A program made the position numbers and the translations under genes. Shown piece by piece: positions 17,103-26,624 of a stretch of 64,000 nucleotides of DNA (its first letter is position 1; every line of letters begins with the position of its first letter). This stretch comes from Hymenobacter sp. 15J16-1T3B. GTDB lineage: Bacteria > Bacteroidota > Bacteroidia > Cytophagales > Hymenobacteraceae. The notes below the pieces were generated by a model that had not been told where the DNA came from, searched no databases, and was given only the letters and a program-made list of their open reading frames with translations. The stretch covers positions 124,001 through 188,000 of the forward strand of contig NZ_JAJFAV010000012.1 in the NCBI RefSeq assembly GCF_020711235.1, written 5' to 3'.

Positions 17103-19103
17103 ATGCGGTCCTTTCTCGCGTGCTTTGTTGCGTTGTCGTTAGGGCAGGCCGCCCCGGGCTTTGCCCAGCAGCCTGTTCCGGCCAAATCCACTCCCGCTAA
17201 AGCTGCGCCCGCCAAACCCGCAGCCAAGCCCGGCGCTGCCGCGGTGCCCGCCGGCAAAACGCCCGCCGCGCCCGCTAAGCCCGGCGCAGCCACCCCAACC
17301 GCCAAACCGGCTGCGGGCACCGCCGCCAAACCCGCCGGTACTACAACGACTACCAAACCCGCCCCCGGCACCAGCCCCACGGCCAAGCCCGGCACCACGG
17401 CTGCGCCCGTCGCGGCCCCAGCCGCTGCCAAGCCCGCGCCCAAGCCGGCCCTGCCGCTGCCCGCCAACCTCGGCTCCCAGGACCCGAATACGCGCTACCG
17501 CAACGGCAAAACCCTCATCGACCAGGGCCGCTACGACTTGGCGCTGGAGGAGCTGCTGCCCCTGACCACGCCCGGAGCCAAGTTTGCCAAGGCCCCGGAA
17601 GCGGCCTACCTCTACGCCGTGGCCGCCAGCCGCGGCCGGCGCTGGGCCGAGGCCGAGCAGATGCTCAACCTGCTGCGCACCGAGTACCCGCAGTGGCCGG
17701 GCCTAAGCGAGGCGTATTTTCTGCAGGGCCAAGTGTCGTTCGAGCAGGGCGACACCGACAACGCCCTGCAGGTGCTGGGTCAGATTCCGCCGACCCAGCT
17801 GCGCGCCCAACGCACGGCCATGAAGGCCGCCTACTTGGCCCGGGTGCGCGACAAGGCCCTGTGGCAAAACTTGGTGCGCCGCTACCCGCAAGACACCACC
17901 TTGGCCCGCGCTTACGCCGAGCAGCTGGTGTTCGGCGGCCTCTACACCGACGCCGACCGCCCGCAGCTCGACCAACTGGTGCAGCAGTACGGCCTCGACC
18001 GCACGCGCTACACCCCGCGCCCCCGGCCCCAGAAGAAAAGCAGCTACAACGTGGCCGTGCTCCTGCCCTTCGAGTTCGACGACCCGAGCTGGGAAACGCG
18101 CCGCCGCCTGCAGTTCGTCACGGACCTCTACGCCGGCATGAAGCTGGCCCAGGATTCGTTGCAGCGCGAGGGGCACTTCGTAAACCTCTACGCCTACGAC
18201 ACCGGCGCCGACACCCTGCAGCTCAAGCAGCTGCTGCAACAGCCCGAGCTGGCCAGCATGGACCTCATCATCGGGCCGGTGTACAAGACCGGCGCCAAGA
18301 TTCTGGCCCGCTACGCCCAGCAAAACCAGATTGTGGCGGTAAACCCCTTGTCGCAGGACGGCTCGCTGGTGCAGGACAACGCCTGGTACTACCTCTACGA
18401 GCCGAGCACCGCCACGCAGGGCCGCGTGGCCGCCGAGTACGCCTACCGCACCTTTAATAATAGCCGCCCAGCGGTGGTGTTCTACGAAGACACCCGCGAC
18501 GACGCGGCCTTCGCCGAAGCCTATAAAAAGGCCTACGAAGCCCTGGGCGGCAAAGTATCGGCCCTGCGCCGCATCGACTCCGACAACGCCGAAAGCCTCA
18601 ACGCCGGCTTCGGCGGCCTCGATCTGAAAAGCGCCGGCCACCTCGTCGTGGCCTCCGACCACCGCAAGGCCGGGCCCTTCGCCCTCGGCGTGATGCAAAG
18701 TCAGGCGCTGACCATGCCGCTGATTACCTACGCCTCCTGGCAGGAAAACCCCAGCATCAGCCTGGGCCAGCTCGACCGCCGCGACATCCACTTCCTGCAG
18801 CCCAAGTACCTCGACCCGACCATGCCGGGCGTGCGCCGCTTCCGCCAGCTTTACACCCAGCAGCAGAACATTCCGCCTTCGGTGTTTGCCGCCTCGGGCT
18901 TCGAATTGCTCTACTACTTCGGCAGCCAGCTGCACCAAAACGGCCCCGCCTTCCAGCAGCCGCTGGCCAATTCTGGCCCAGTGTCGGCGCCGCTGTTCCA
19001 GGGTATCGGCTACCCTCAGCAGGCCCACGACAACCAGTACGTGCCCATTACTAAGCTGGAGCGCCTGGAAATCGAGGTGCAAAACCCGGTGGGCATCCGC
19101 TAG
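17103..19103 (+). CDS. TPR protein fused to an LpoA-like periplasmic-binding-protein domain
   Basis: A 666-residue exported protein. A signal peptide (LACFVALSLGQAAPGFAQ) is followed by about 95 residues of Lys/Pro/Ala/Thr low-complexity sequence, which would make an extended linker. Residues about 120-300 are TPR-like helices (GKTLIDQGRYDLALEELLPL, AYLYAVAASRGRRWAEAEQML). From about residue 315 it has a type I periplasmic-binding fold (YNVAVLLPFEFD, FVTDLYAGMKLAQDSL, LIIGPVYKTGAKILARYAQQNQIVAVNPLSQ). This order of domains resembles LpoA, the outer membrane activator of penicillin-binding proteins, but a ligand-binding role is also possible. A good promoter lies upstream. Confidence 0.8.
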   Translation: MRSFLACFVALSLGQAAPGFAQQPVPAKSTPAKAAPAKPAAKPGAAAVPAGKTPAAPAKPGAATPTAKPAAGTAAKPAGTTTTTKPAPGTSPTAKPGTTAAPVAAPAAAKPAPKPALPLPANLGSQDPNTRYRNGKTLIDQGRYDLALEELLPLTTPGAKFAKAPEAAYLYAVAASRGRRWAEAEQMLNLLRTEYPQWPGLSEAYFLQGQVSFEQGDTDNALQVLGQIPPTQLRAQRTAMKAAYLARVRDKALWQNLVRRYPQDTTLARAYAEQLVFGGLYTDADRPQLDQLVQQYGLDRTRYTPRPRPQKKSSYNVAVLLPFEFDDPSWETRRRLQFVTDLYAGMKLAQDSLQREGHFVNLYAYDTGADTLQLKQLLQQPELASMDLIIGPVYKTGAKILARYAQQNQIVAVNPLSQDGSLVQDNAWYYLYEPSTATQGRVAAEYAYRTFNNSRPAVVFYEDTRDDAAFAEAYKKAYEALGGKVSALRRIDSDNAESLNAGFGGLDLKSAGHLVVASDHRKAGPFALGVMQSQALTMPLITYASWQENPSISLGQLDRRDIHFLQPKYLDPTMPGVRRFRQLYTQQQNIPPSVFAASGFELLYYFGSQLHQNGPAFQQPLANSGPVSAPLFQGIGYPQQAHDNQYVPITKLERLEIEVQNPVGIR

Positions 19104-19300
19104 CCGTTGGCCGAGCCGCCGCAGGCAACTGTAGCGCCGCCGCCCGGCGTGAGTGGCCGTGGTGCACGTCGCTGCCTGCAACACGGAGCGCGGAGGTGGT
19201 ATTGCTAAGAAAAATAGTAGCTAAATGGTTTGGCTAATACTGCGGTTGCTCTATATTGTGGAGCCTTAGTGTATACCACAACTCCTTCACTCAAAAGGAA

Positions 19301-19726
19301 ATGCAAGAGCCTAACGACGCAGCACTACCCAATTCATTAACTGAGAAGTTACCGCCTAAGGTGACTGGGATTGGCGGGATTTTCTTTTTCTCAGCCAACC
19401 CTCAGGAAACCAGGCAGTGGTACGCCCAACACTTGGGGTTTGACGTGAACGAGTGGGGCAGCACCTTTGAATCCAGGAACCTGGAGCGCCCCGACGAAAT
19501 CAACTCCCTGCAGTGGAGCCCTTTCCAGCAAGGCAGTGACTATTTCGCGCCTTCCCAGAAAGAATTTATGATCAACTACCGCGTCCAGAACATCGAAGCA
19601 CTGGTGGGCCAGCTCCGGGCCAGCGGCGTCACCATCCTCGACAGCATCGAGAGCTTCGACTACGGCAAGTTCGTGCACATCATGGACGCCGATGGCAACA
19701 AAATCGAGCTGTGGGAGCCTAGCTAG
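19301..19726 (+). CDS. VOC-family (glyoxalase/bleomycin-resistance fold) protein
   Basis: A 141-residue protein. The ATG at 19301 is chosen over 19256 because an AAAAGGA sequence precedes it. The VOC fold is visible as GIGGIFFFSANPQETRQWYAQHLGF near the N-terminus and FVHIMDADGNKIELWEP at the end, where the last Glu is the usual metal ligand. Members include lyases, dioxygenases and binding proteins; nothing here identifies the substrate. Its base composition looks a little less GC-rich than its neighbours. A strong terminator follows. Confidence 0.85.
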   Translation: MQEPNDAALPNSLTEKLPPKVTGIGGIFFFSANPQETRQWYAQHLGFDVNEWGSTFESRNLERPDEINSLQWSPFQQGSDYFAPSQKEFMINYRVQNIEALVGQLRASGVTILDSIESFDYGKFVHIMDADGNKIELWEPS

Positions 19727-19832
19727 TTAGGAAGGCAGCAGTGGGGTTCTGCCGCCGGTGGGAAGGGTTGGAGCCTGCATCAGTTCAGTGGCGCATTAGT
19801 ATCCGTTGCCCAGTCTTGCTTCCTGAAAAGCA

Positions 19833-19861
19833 GCCCGCGCCTCACCAGCGCGGGCTTTTTT
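19833..19861 (+). terminator. Intrinsic terminator
   Basis: GCCCGCGC (19833-19840) pairs with GCGCGGGC (19848-19855), followed by six T. It lies about 107 bases after the VOC gene and before the TonB receptor promoter. Confidence 0.85.
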
Positions 19862-19891
19862 ATGAACTGTGGAAAAGGCAGGTTGCGGAGG

Positions 19892-19914
19892 TTGTTTAAA
19901 CTGTTTCTAAACAA
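19892..19914. promoter_or_regulatory. Candidate operator palindrome upstream of the TonB receptor
   Basis: TTGTTTA (19892-19898) and TAAACAA (19908-19914) are perfect 7-base inverted arms with a 9-base spacer. The palindrome ends three bases before the -33 element, a position suited to transcription control. It does not match the Escherichia coli Fur box. Confidence 0.5.
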
Positions 19915-19917
19915 GCC

Positions 19918-19948
19918 TTGGCCTGCGGTTAACTGGGGCGTACCTTTG
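19918..19948 (+). promoter_or_regulatory. Promoter of the TonB receptor gene (-33 TTG, -7 TACCTTTG)
   Basis: TTG at 19918-19920 and a perfect TACCTTTG at 19941-19948 are separated by 20 bases, the expected Bacteroidota spacing. The ATG follows at 19981. Confidence 0.7.
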
Positions 19949-19980
19949 CGCGACTTTTCGCAGAACCCAGATTGCCGCGC

Positions 19981-22365
19981 ATGCTTTTGATTTCTCACCA
20001 CCGCCTGTTGCTTACGCTGAGCGGGCTGCTGCTTTCCTTCTCCCTGCTGGCCCAAACCACCGGCACCATCCGCGGCACCGTGCGCGACGCCAAGGGCGGG
20101 CTCCTGCCCGGCGCCACCGTCCGCCTGCTGCAGACGACGGCCGCCTCCGCCGCGGGGGCCGACGGCTCCTACCAGTTGGAAAACGTGCCGGCGGGTAGCT
20201 ACACCCTGGAAGCGTCGTTTATCGGTAAGAAGGCCGGGCAGCAGCGCGTGGACGTAGCGGCCGGTGCCACTGCCACCGCGGACGTGCAGTTGCAGGCGGG
20301 GGAAGACGAAGGCCGCCAGCTCGCAGAAGTCATCGTGTCGGCCAGCCGGCGGGCCGAGCCCATCCGGGAAACGCCGGTGTCGGCCACCATTCTAAACGCG
20401 CGCGAGGTGCAGCTGCAGGCCGCGGCCACGCCCAACAACCTGGCCGCCGTGGTGGGCAACGCCGTGCCCGGCCTGGGCCTGACCACCAACCAGACCGGCA
20501 ACGTGGGCCAGACCCTGCGCGGGCGCAACGTGCTGGTGCTCATCGACGGCATCCCGCAGAGCACCCCGCTGCGCGCCGGCGGCCGCGACATCCGCAGCAT
20601 CGACGCGACGGTGATTGAGCGGGTGGAAGTCATCAAGGGTGCCACGGCCATTTTCGGCAACGGCGCCGACGGCGGCCTGATCAACTACATCACCAAGCGC
20701 CCGGTGACGGGCGTGAAGTTCGGCGGCCTGAGCACGGTGGGCGTTAATGGCAACATCGCCCACGCCAAGAATAGCGTGGGCTACCGCGCCACCCAGCAGT
20801 TTTACGGCAAGCCCGGGCGCTTCGACTACGTGGCCAGCGGCACCTTCGACCAGACCGGCGTGTACCGGGACGCCCGCGGCGCGGTCATTTCGCCGCGCTA
20901 CGGCCTGGGCGAGACCAAGACCTACAACGGCTTTGCCAAGCTGGGCTACGACCTCAACGACAAGAACCGCGTGGAGCTGATGTACAACTACTTCAGCTCG
21001 CGCCAGAACTCCGACTATCTCACCCTGAACGGCAAGTACGGCCAGTACCCGAGCATCGGGGTGAAGGGCGAGCGGCCGGGCGTGGACGAGGGCACCCGCC
21101 ACAACCACAACGCCTACCTGACTTACCGTGGCCGCGAGGTGCTGCCGCTGGCCACCAGCGTGGAGCTGACCGGCTACTGGCAGGATTTCCGCACCATATA
21201 CGACGCCGAGCCGAGCTTTTTTGAGAACGGCGGGCAGTCGGAAATCAACTCCGACAAGCAGGGCCTGCGCCTGAACCTGAACACCCCGCTGCTCACCCAG
21301 GACCGCTTCAGCGCCGAGCTGACCTACGGCCTGGACCTGCTCGGCGACGAAACCACCCAGAACCTGACCGACGGCCGCCTCTGGACGCCGCGCATGCAGA
21401 TGCAGAACCTGGCGCCCTACGCCCAGCTGCGCGCCACCTTGTTCGAGCATTTCGTGCTGAAGGGCGGCGCCCGGCGCGAAAACATCCGCGTGAAAGTGCC
21501 CGACTACACCACCATTCGCACGCTCAGCGGTACCACGTACGTGGGCGGGGTGGCCGTGCAGGGCGGCACGCTCAAGTACAACACCACTGTGTACAACGCC
21601 GGCCTGCGCTACGCCCGGTACAAGTGGCTGAACCCCTTCGTGAGCTACTCCGAGGGCTTTTCGCTCTACGAATTGGGCCGCACCCTGCGCACGGCCAAGG
21701 CCAATACCCTGTCTTTGCTCGAAACCGAACCCATCGTGGTGCGCAACTACGAGGCCGGCGCCAGCTCCGAGCTGGGTCCGCTGACCCTGAGCGGGGTGTA
21801 CTTCGTGAGCAAATCCGACCTCGGCGCCAACCTCGTCGACCAAGGCAACGGCATCTTGGTGCCGCAGCGCGCCCCCGAGCGGGTGTGGGGCTACGAGCTG
21901 ACGGCGGACCTCGTGGCTTTGAAAAACCTGACCGTAGGTGGCTCGTGGAGCTGGGTAGAGGGCCGCGCCACGCTCACCAGCACCGCCGGCGGGGTCGAAA
22001 CCAAGTCGAAGGTGTGGCTAAACGGCAACCGTATTGCCCCGCCCAAGGCCACGGCCTACCTGCGCTACCAGCCCTGGGAGGCGCTGTCGGTGGCCCTGAA
22101 CTACGTGTACTCCGGCACCCGCACGCGCTTCGTCTCGAACGCGGCCGGCGCCTACGCCTCGGGCGAGGGCCCGGTGCACAGCTTCGGCCTGCTGAACCTG
22201 ACCTCCTCGTACCGCTTCTCGTCCAAACTCAGCTTGACGCTGGGCGTGGAAAACGTGCTGAACAACACTTACTACGCCCCGCTGGCGCAGTTTACGGGCA
22301 CGGCCGCCAACTACACCCGTGGCAACGGCGCCCGGTTTAATCTCACCGCCGGCTACTCGTTCTAG
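19981..22365 (+). CDS. TonB-dependent outer membrane receptor with carboxypeptidase-like N-domain
   Basis: A 794-residue outer membrane transporter. The ATG at 19981 is preferred to the TTG at 19972 and starts a signal peptide (LLTLSGLLLSFSLLAQ). Residues 25-105 are a carboxypeptidase regulatory-like domain (GTIRGTVRDAKGGLLPGATV, YQLENVPAGSYTLEASFIGK). The plug spans about 115-225 (VLVLIDGIPQSTPL, IERVEVIKGATAIFGNGADGG). The rest is a beta-barrel ending in Phe (LTAGYSF). The gene is followed by a PepSY membrane protein, a pair typical of ferric siderophore uptake and reduction, so iron chelate import is the likely role (inference). Confidence 0.9.
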   Translation: MLLISHHRLLLTLSGLLLSFSLLAQTTGTIRGTVRDAKGGLLPGATVRLLQTTAASAAGADGSYQLENVPAGSYTLEASFIGKKAGQQRVDVAAGATATADVQLQAGEDEGRQLAEVIVSASRRAEPIRETPVSATILNAREVQLQAAATPNNLAAVVGNAVPGLGLTTNQTGNVGQTLRGRNVLVLIDGIPQSTPLRAGGRDIRSIDATVIERVEVIKGATAIFGNGADGGLINYITKRPVTGVKFGGLSTVGVNGNIAHAKNSVGYRATQQFYGKPGRFDYVASGTFDQTGVYRDARGAVISPRYGLGETKTYNGFAKLGYDLNDKNRVELMYNYFSSRQNSDYLTLNGKYGQYPSIGVKGERPGVDEGTRHNHNAYLTYRGREVLPLATSVELTGYWQDFRTIYDAEPSFFENGGQSEINSDKQGLRLNLNTPLLTQDRFSAELTYGLDLLGDETTQNLTDGRLWTPRMQMQNLAPYAQLRATLFEHFVLKGGARRENIRVKVPDYTTIRTLSGTTYVGGVAVQGGTLKYNTTVYNAGLRYARYKWLNPFVSYSEGFSLYELGRTLRTAKANTLSLLETEPIVVRNYEAGASSELGPLTLSGVYFVSKSDLGANLVDQGNGILVPQRAPERVWGYELTADLVALKNLTVGGSWSWVEGRATLTSTAGGVETKSKVWLNGNRIAPPKATAYLRYQPWEALSVALNYVYSGTRTRFVSNAAGAYASGEGPVHSFGLLNLTSSYRFSSKLSLTLGVENVLNNTYYAPLAQFTGTAANYTRGNGARFNLTAGYSF

Positions 22366-22468
22366 CCCGGGCCGCCAACGCCGGCACGCGCCGCGGCACT
22401 CCGCGTGACGGTCTTGTAACTTTTCCGCCGCTGCCTGACTCGGCTTGTTCCGCTTTCGCCCCGCGCCC

Positions 22469-23572
22469 ATGAACCTCAAGCGCCGCCTGTTTACGCTGCA
22501 TTCCTGGCTGGGCCTCTGCGGCGGCCTGGGCCTGCTGGTGATTTTCCTGACTGGCTCCCTAATGGTGTTTCGGGAGGAACTGAGTGAGCGGCTGCACCCC
22601 GAGCTGTTCCGGGTGGGCGTGGCCAAGGCGGACCCGGCCTACGACCTGCTCTACCGCCAGGCCCGCGCCGCCGAGCCCGCGGCGCAGTTCTACTCCTTCC
22701 GCCGCCTGCCGCAAGCCGCCGACGAGTCGCTGGAAATCCGCATCAACGAGCGGGGCGAAGCCGGCCGGCTGTTTGTCAATCCCTACGACGGCCGGGTGCT
22801 GGGCAAGCGGTTTGCTTCCTTCACCGACCAGCTCATCGTGCTGCACTCCACGTTCTTTCTCAAAGAGCTGGGCAAGCTGCTGTCGGTGTTCTGCGGCTTG
22901 GCCTTGCTGGGCTCGGTCGTGACGGGCTTCATCGTCTACCGCCGTCACCTGCTCGGCGCGCTGCTGTTTCGCACGGGCATCCGCTGGCAAAACTGGCGTA
23001 CCGCGTCCTCGGGTCTGCACCGGGTGCTGGGCTCCTGGGCCCTGGTGTTCAATCTGGTGCTGGCGGCCAGCGGCTTCTGGATGAGCTTCGACGCCTTCAA
23101 CCTGCAAAAGCTGCTGCAGGACGAGCGGGACAAAAAGGAAAAAGCCCTGCCCGAAGTGCAGGCCAACCTCGACGCGCTGATGGCCGCGGCGCAACGCCTG
23201 GAGCCCGGCTTGCAGGTCACCCGCATCAACTTTCCGCGCAAGCCCGACGCGCCGGTGGTGGTAATGGGCCGCGCGCAGGGCAGCAGCTGGCTGTGGGGCA
23301 GCGCGGCCAGCAAGTTTGAGTTCAGCAACGTGCCCGGCCCGCCGCAGCTGAAAAAAGCCTTCCGCGAGCGGGACCTGGGCCCGGCCCAGCGCCTCGACTT
23401 TGTCCTGCGCACCCTGCACTTCGGCCAGTACGGTGGCCTGGGCGTCAAAATCCTCTACTCGCTGCTGGCCCTGAGCAGCGCCGTGCTCAGCCTCACCGGC
23501 TACCTGCTCTGGTGGCGGCGCCGGCGCCACGCCGGGCGGCGCCTGGTCCGCAGCAGGAGGGTAGCAGCATAG
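22469..23572 (+). CDS. PepSY-associated transmembrane protein (putative ferric-siderophore reductase partner)
   Basis: A 367-residue inner membrane protein starting at the ATG at 22469. It opens MNLKRRLFTLHSWLGLCGGLGLL, the standard PepSY_TM first helix with its conserved His. It has further helices near residues 135, 185 and 335, and a large periplasmic loop between about 35 and 125 (FREELSERLHPELFRV, SLEIRINERGEAGRLFVNPYDG). It ends with LLWWRRRR. The family often works beside TonB receptors in iron acquisition. It lies 103 bases after the receptor gene and probably shares its transcript. Confidence 0.85.
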   Translation: MNLKRRLFTLHSWLGLCGGLGLLVIFLTGSLMVFREELSERLHPELFRVGVAKADPAYDLLYRQARAAEPAAQFYSFRRLPQAADESLEIRINERGEAGRLFVNPYDGRVLGKRFASFTDQLIVLHSTFFLKELGKLLSVFCGLALLGSVVTGFIVYRRHLLGALLFRTGIRWQNWRTASSGLHRVLGSWALVFNLVLAASGFWMSFDAFNLQKLLQDERDKKEKALPEVQANLDALMAAAQRLEPGLQVTRINFPRKPDAPVVVMGRAQGSSWLWGSAASKFEFSNVPGPPQLKKAFRERDLGPAQRLDFVLRTLHFGQYGGLGVKILYSLLALSSAVLSLTGYLLWWRRRRHAGRRLVRSRRVAA

Positions 23573-23713
23573 ATTAACAGTAGGAGAGACGCAAGCGGTC
23601 CAGCGGCGCCTGAACAAGTTAATTCCCTCTCCACGGCCCCGCGGAAATTCTGGTGCAGCGCAGCTAATTATGGAGTGATGCACCTAGAGAAGGAGCATAG
23701 CTTTTCTCCTGCA

Positions 23714-23894
23714 GTCATTGCGTGCAACGCGAAGCAATCTTTCCCCTCGCGGCACAAGGCGACAATACCCACAAACCCAAAACAGCACCGCCCGAAACTA
23801 CAGCCGGTAGTTTCGGGCGGTGCTGTTTTGGTTTTTACCAGTTATCGGGGCGGTGTTAGTAGAGGAAGGGTTGCCGCGCTTCGCTCACCATGAC
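23714..23894. repeat. Nested palindromic intergenic element, copy 2 of 3
   Basis: The gap 23573-23944 between convergent genes has no supported gene and holds this element. The inner hairpin has 24-base perfect arms (23777-23800 and 23808-23831) with the CGCCCGAAAC core. The outer arms are GTCATTGCGTGCAACGCGAA (from 23714) and the near-complement CCGCGCTTCGCTCACCATGA (from 23874). Confidence 0.8.
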
Positions 23895-23944
23895 GGTCAG
23901 TGAACCGCCGCGCTCCTTGCTCTCGCAACCCCGACTGCGGGGCC

Positions 23945-25477
23945 TTATTCCCATTCAATCGTCGCCGGCGGCTTCGAGGAAATGTCGTAGACCACGCGGT
24001 TGATGCCGCGCACCTGGTTGATGATGCGGTTCGACACGTCGGCCAGAAACTCGTAGGGCAGGTGGGCCCAGTCGGCCGTCATGCCGTCGACGCTGGTGAC
24101 GGCGCGCAGGGCCACCACTTGCTCGTAGGTCCGCTCGTCGCCCATCACGCCCACGCTGTGAATGGGCAGCAGGATGGCGCCGGCCTGCCACACCTTCTCG
24201 TAGAGGCCGGTCTGGTGCAGCGCGTCGATGAACACCGCATCGGCGGCTTGCAGCAGGCGCACTTTCTCGGGCGTGATGTCGCCCAGGATGCGGATGCCCA
24301 GGCCGGGGCCGGGGAAGGGGTGCCGGTGCAGGATGTGGTGCGGCAGCCCGAGGGTTTCGCCTACTTCGCGCACCTCGTCCTTGAAGAGCATGCGCAGCGG
24401 CTCCACCACCTTCAGGTTCATCTGCTCGGGCAGGCCGCCCACGTTGTGGTGGCTCTTGATGGTCACCGCCGGGCCCTTTACCGATACCGACTCGATGACG
24501 TCGGGGTAGATGGTGCCCTGAGCCAGCCACCGGGCGCCTTCCACTTTGTGCGCCTCGCGGTCGAACACCTCGATAAAGGTGCGGCCGATGGCCTTGCGCT
24601 TCTGCTCGGGGTCGGAGAGGCCCTTGAGCGCGGCGTAGAATTCCTCCGACGCGTCCACGCCCGTCACGTTCAGGCCCAGGCCTTGGTAGGAGTGGAGCAC
24701 GCTCTCAAACTCTTCCTTGCGCAGCAGCCCGTTGTTGACGAAAATGCCGTGCAGGCGCGGCCCAATAGCGCGGTGCAGCAGCAAGGCCGCCACCGACGAA
24801 TCGACGCCGCCCGAGAGGCCCAGAATCACCTGGTCGTCGGGCCCGATGGTGCGCTGCAGCGCGGCCACCGAGGAGTCCACGTAGTGCTCGGGCGTCCAGT
24901 CCTGGGCGCACTGGCAGATGTCGACCACGAAGTTGCGCAGCAGCTGCTTGCCCTGCGTCGAGTGGGTGACTTCGGGGTGAAACTGAATGCCGTAGGTGGG
25001 CTGCCCCTGAATGTGGTAAGCGGCCACGTCGACCTCCGGGGTGCTGGCAATGATGTCGTAGCCGGCCGGCAGGGTCTTAATCGTGTCGCCGTGCGACATC
25101 CACACCTGCGAGTCCAGGCTCAGGCCCTGCATCAGCGGGGAGCCTTGGTCGATGTGGTGCAGGCGGGCGCGGCCGTACTCGCGGATGGTGGCCGGCAGCA
25201 CCTCGCCGCCGCCCTGCTGGGCCAGCAGCTGGGCCCCGTAGCACACGCCGAGCACCGGCACGCGGCCCAGGTACTTGCTCAGGTCGGGGTTGGGTGCCTC
25301 CGGGTCGCGCACCGAGCACGGACTACCTGAAAGCACAACGCCCCGGATATCCTCAGTGAGGTCCGGGGCGTGCGTGAAGGGGTGGATTTCGCAGAACACG
25401 TTCAATTCGCGGATGCGCCGCGCAATCAGCTGTGTGTACTGCGACCCGAAATCAAGGATCAGAATCTGTTGAGGCAT
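23945..25477 (-). CDS. guaA: GMP synthase (glutamine-hydrolysing)
   Basis: A 510-residue enzyme converting XMP to GMP with glutamine as nitrogen donor. The class I glutaminase domain starts [21 protein letters not shown] and has the nucleophile Cys79 in [11 protein letters not shown] and the His/Glu pair in [10 protein letters not shown]. The PP-loop ATPase has [14 protein letters not shown]. The C-terminal dimerisation domain closes with the family's signature end PPATIEWE. The ATG at 25477 gives the canonical N-terminus. The -7 promoter element ends three bases before that ATG, so the mRNA is probably leaderless. The gene is convergent with the PepSY gene, with a palindromic element between. 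Confidence 0.97.
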   Translation of the reverse strand: MPQQILILDFGSQYTQLIARRIRELNVFCEIHPFTHAPDLTEDIRGVVLSGSPCSVRDPEAPNPDLSKYLGRVPVLGVCYGAQLLAQQGGGEVLPATIREYGRARLHHIDQGSPLMQGLSLDSQVWMSHGDTIKTLPAGYDIIASTPEVDVAAYHIQGQPTYGIQFHPEVTHSTQGKQLLRNFVVDICQCAQDWTPEHYVDSSVAALQRTIGPDDQVILGLSGGVDSSVAALLLHRAIGPRLHGIFVNNGLLRKEEFESVLHSYQGLGLNVTGVDASEEFYAALKGLSDPEQKRKAIGRTFIEVFDREAHKVEGARWLAQGTIYPDVIESVSVKGPAVTIKSHHNVGGLPEQMNLKVVEPLRMLFKDEVREVGETLGLPHHILHRHPFPGPGLGIRILGDITPEKVRLLQAADAVFIDALHQTGLYEKVWQAGAILLPIHSVGVMGDERTYEQVVALRAVTSVDGMTADWAHLPYEFLADVSNRIINQVRGINRVVYDISSKPPATIEWE

Positions 25478-25480
25478 GGG

Positions 25481-25512
25481 CAAAGGTAGGGCCGCAAACC
25501 CTTGCCATCCAA
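25481..25512 (-). promoter_or_regulatory. guaA promoter, abutting the start codon
   Basis: On the minus strand, TTG (25510-25512), 21 bases, then TACCTTTG (25481-25488), CCC and ATG. The usual start of transcription, a few bases after the -7 element, would fall at or beside the A of the ATG. Confidence 0.7.
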
Positions 25513-25699
25513 GTTCGGGGCGGCGGCGAGGCAAGCAAAGGCCGGCGTGGGCCGGCGGGGCAGGGGCGAAGTTGGATGCGAAAAAGACCCGGCTTGATTA
25601 TTCGGGCAAGGCGCCGAAAACGCGGAAATCGGCTTGCATTGAATAGGCGGAATTCGCTTTCTTACACCACGTTCCGAAATTCTGCCCTCCTCTTACCGC

Positions 25700-26488
25700 G
25701 TGCAAAAACTTTTACTTCTTCTCCTCCTGACGGCCGGCGCCGCCCAGGCCCAGTCACTCGATTTGTTGCCGCCCGGCGGAGCGGCCGTGCCCCCGCCGCC
25801 CCCGGCCGTAGCCCCCGCCCCGGCCGCGGGGCCCCGCCCGGCCTGGCAGGGCGGCCTGCTCATGGGCCACGATTTGTTTCGCGTCACCAACCAGCGCCCG
25901 GCCTTTTCGGTGGGCCAGTACCGCGTGGTACCCCGCATGACCACGCCTGCCCCCGGCTTCCGCATCGGGTTCTGGGCGCGCTACAATTTCGGTCCCGGCC
26001 GCCGCTGGCTGCTGCAGCCCGAGGCCTCGTACTCGCGCAGCCAAAGCTGGCACCGCGTCACCAACACCGCTGCCGCTGCCACCGCCCCCGGCACCCCGTC
26101 GGGTACCGACTTCAGCGCCATGTCGACCAGCCAGGACTGGCAGCGGCTCAACTTAGCCCTGCCCGTGGGCTACCGCCTCACCCCGCGCCTGCTGGTGCTC
26201 GGCGGCCCGGTGCTGGCCCGGCGCATTCCCACCGGCTACGAGCGGCTCGACCAAGGCTACGCGCTGCGTATCGTGGAAAGCATCAACCACAGCATGCGCC
26301 GCAACGGCCTGGCCTGGCAGGCCGGCGTGGGCTACGAGCTGGGCCGCGTGCTGCTCACCGCCCGCTACGAGCGCAGCCTGTTGCACGTGGCCCGCGACAT
26401 CGAGCTCGACGGGCAGCGCTACGCCTTCCGGCATTTCGCCAGCCAAGTCAGCTTCGGGGCAGCCCTGCGCGTGGCACCGCTGCGCTGA
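25700..26488 (+). CDS. Outer membrane beta-barrel protein (porin-like, function unknown)
   Basis: A 262-residue protein starting with GTG at 25700; a signal peptide follows directly (LLLLLLLTAGAAQAQS). A Pro/Ala linker leads into alternating beta strands: APGFRIGFWARYNFG, WLLQPEASYSRSQSW, LNLALPVGYRLTPRLLVLGGPVLARR and QAGVGYELGRVLLTARYERSL. This is the pattern of an 8-stranded OmpW/OmpA-like or porin-family barrel common in Bacteroidota. No substrate can be inferred. The gene stands alone, between guaA (divergent) and the SRP RNA. Confidence 0.75.
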   Translation: MQKLLLLLLLTAGAAQAQSLDLLPPGGAAVPPPPPAVAPAPAAGPRPAWQGGLLMGHDLFRVTNQRPAFSVGQYRVVPRMTTPAPGFRIGFWARYNFGPGRRWLLQPEASYSRSQSWHRVTNTAAAATAPGTPSGTDFSAMSTSQDWQRLNLALPVGYRLTPRLLVLGGPVLARRIPTGYERLDQGYALRIVESINHSMRRNGLAWQAGVGYELGRVLLTARYERSLLHVARDIELDGQRYAFRHFASQVSFGAALRVAPLR

Positions 26489-26587
26489 GCGCGGTTTTTT
26501 CGCGGCGCGGAGTGCTTCTAAACCAGCTCGTTTCGTGGGCTGGCAGCGCTTCCGACGCAGTTTTTTGCGGCAATTCGGCGCCGGAGC

Positions 26588-26619
26588 TTGTTTCGGGCCG
26601 AATTGCCGTTGTATCTTTG
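26588..26619 (+). promoter_or_regulatory. Promoter of the SRP RNA gene (-33 TTG, -7 TATCTTTG)
   Basis: TTG at 26588-26590 and TATCTTTG at 26612-26619 are 21 bases apart. Transcription should start near 26624, exactly where the RNA's closing stem begins. Confidence 0.75.
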
Positions 26620-26624
26620 CACCG

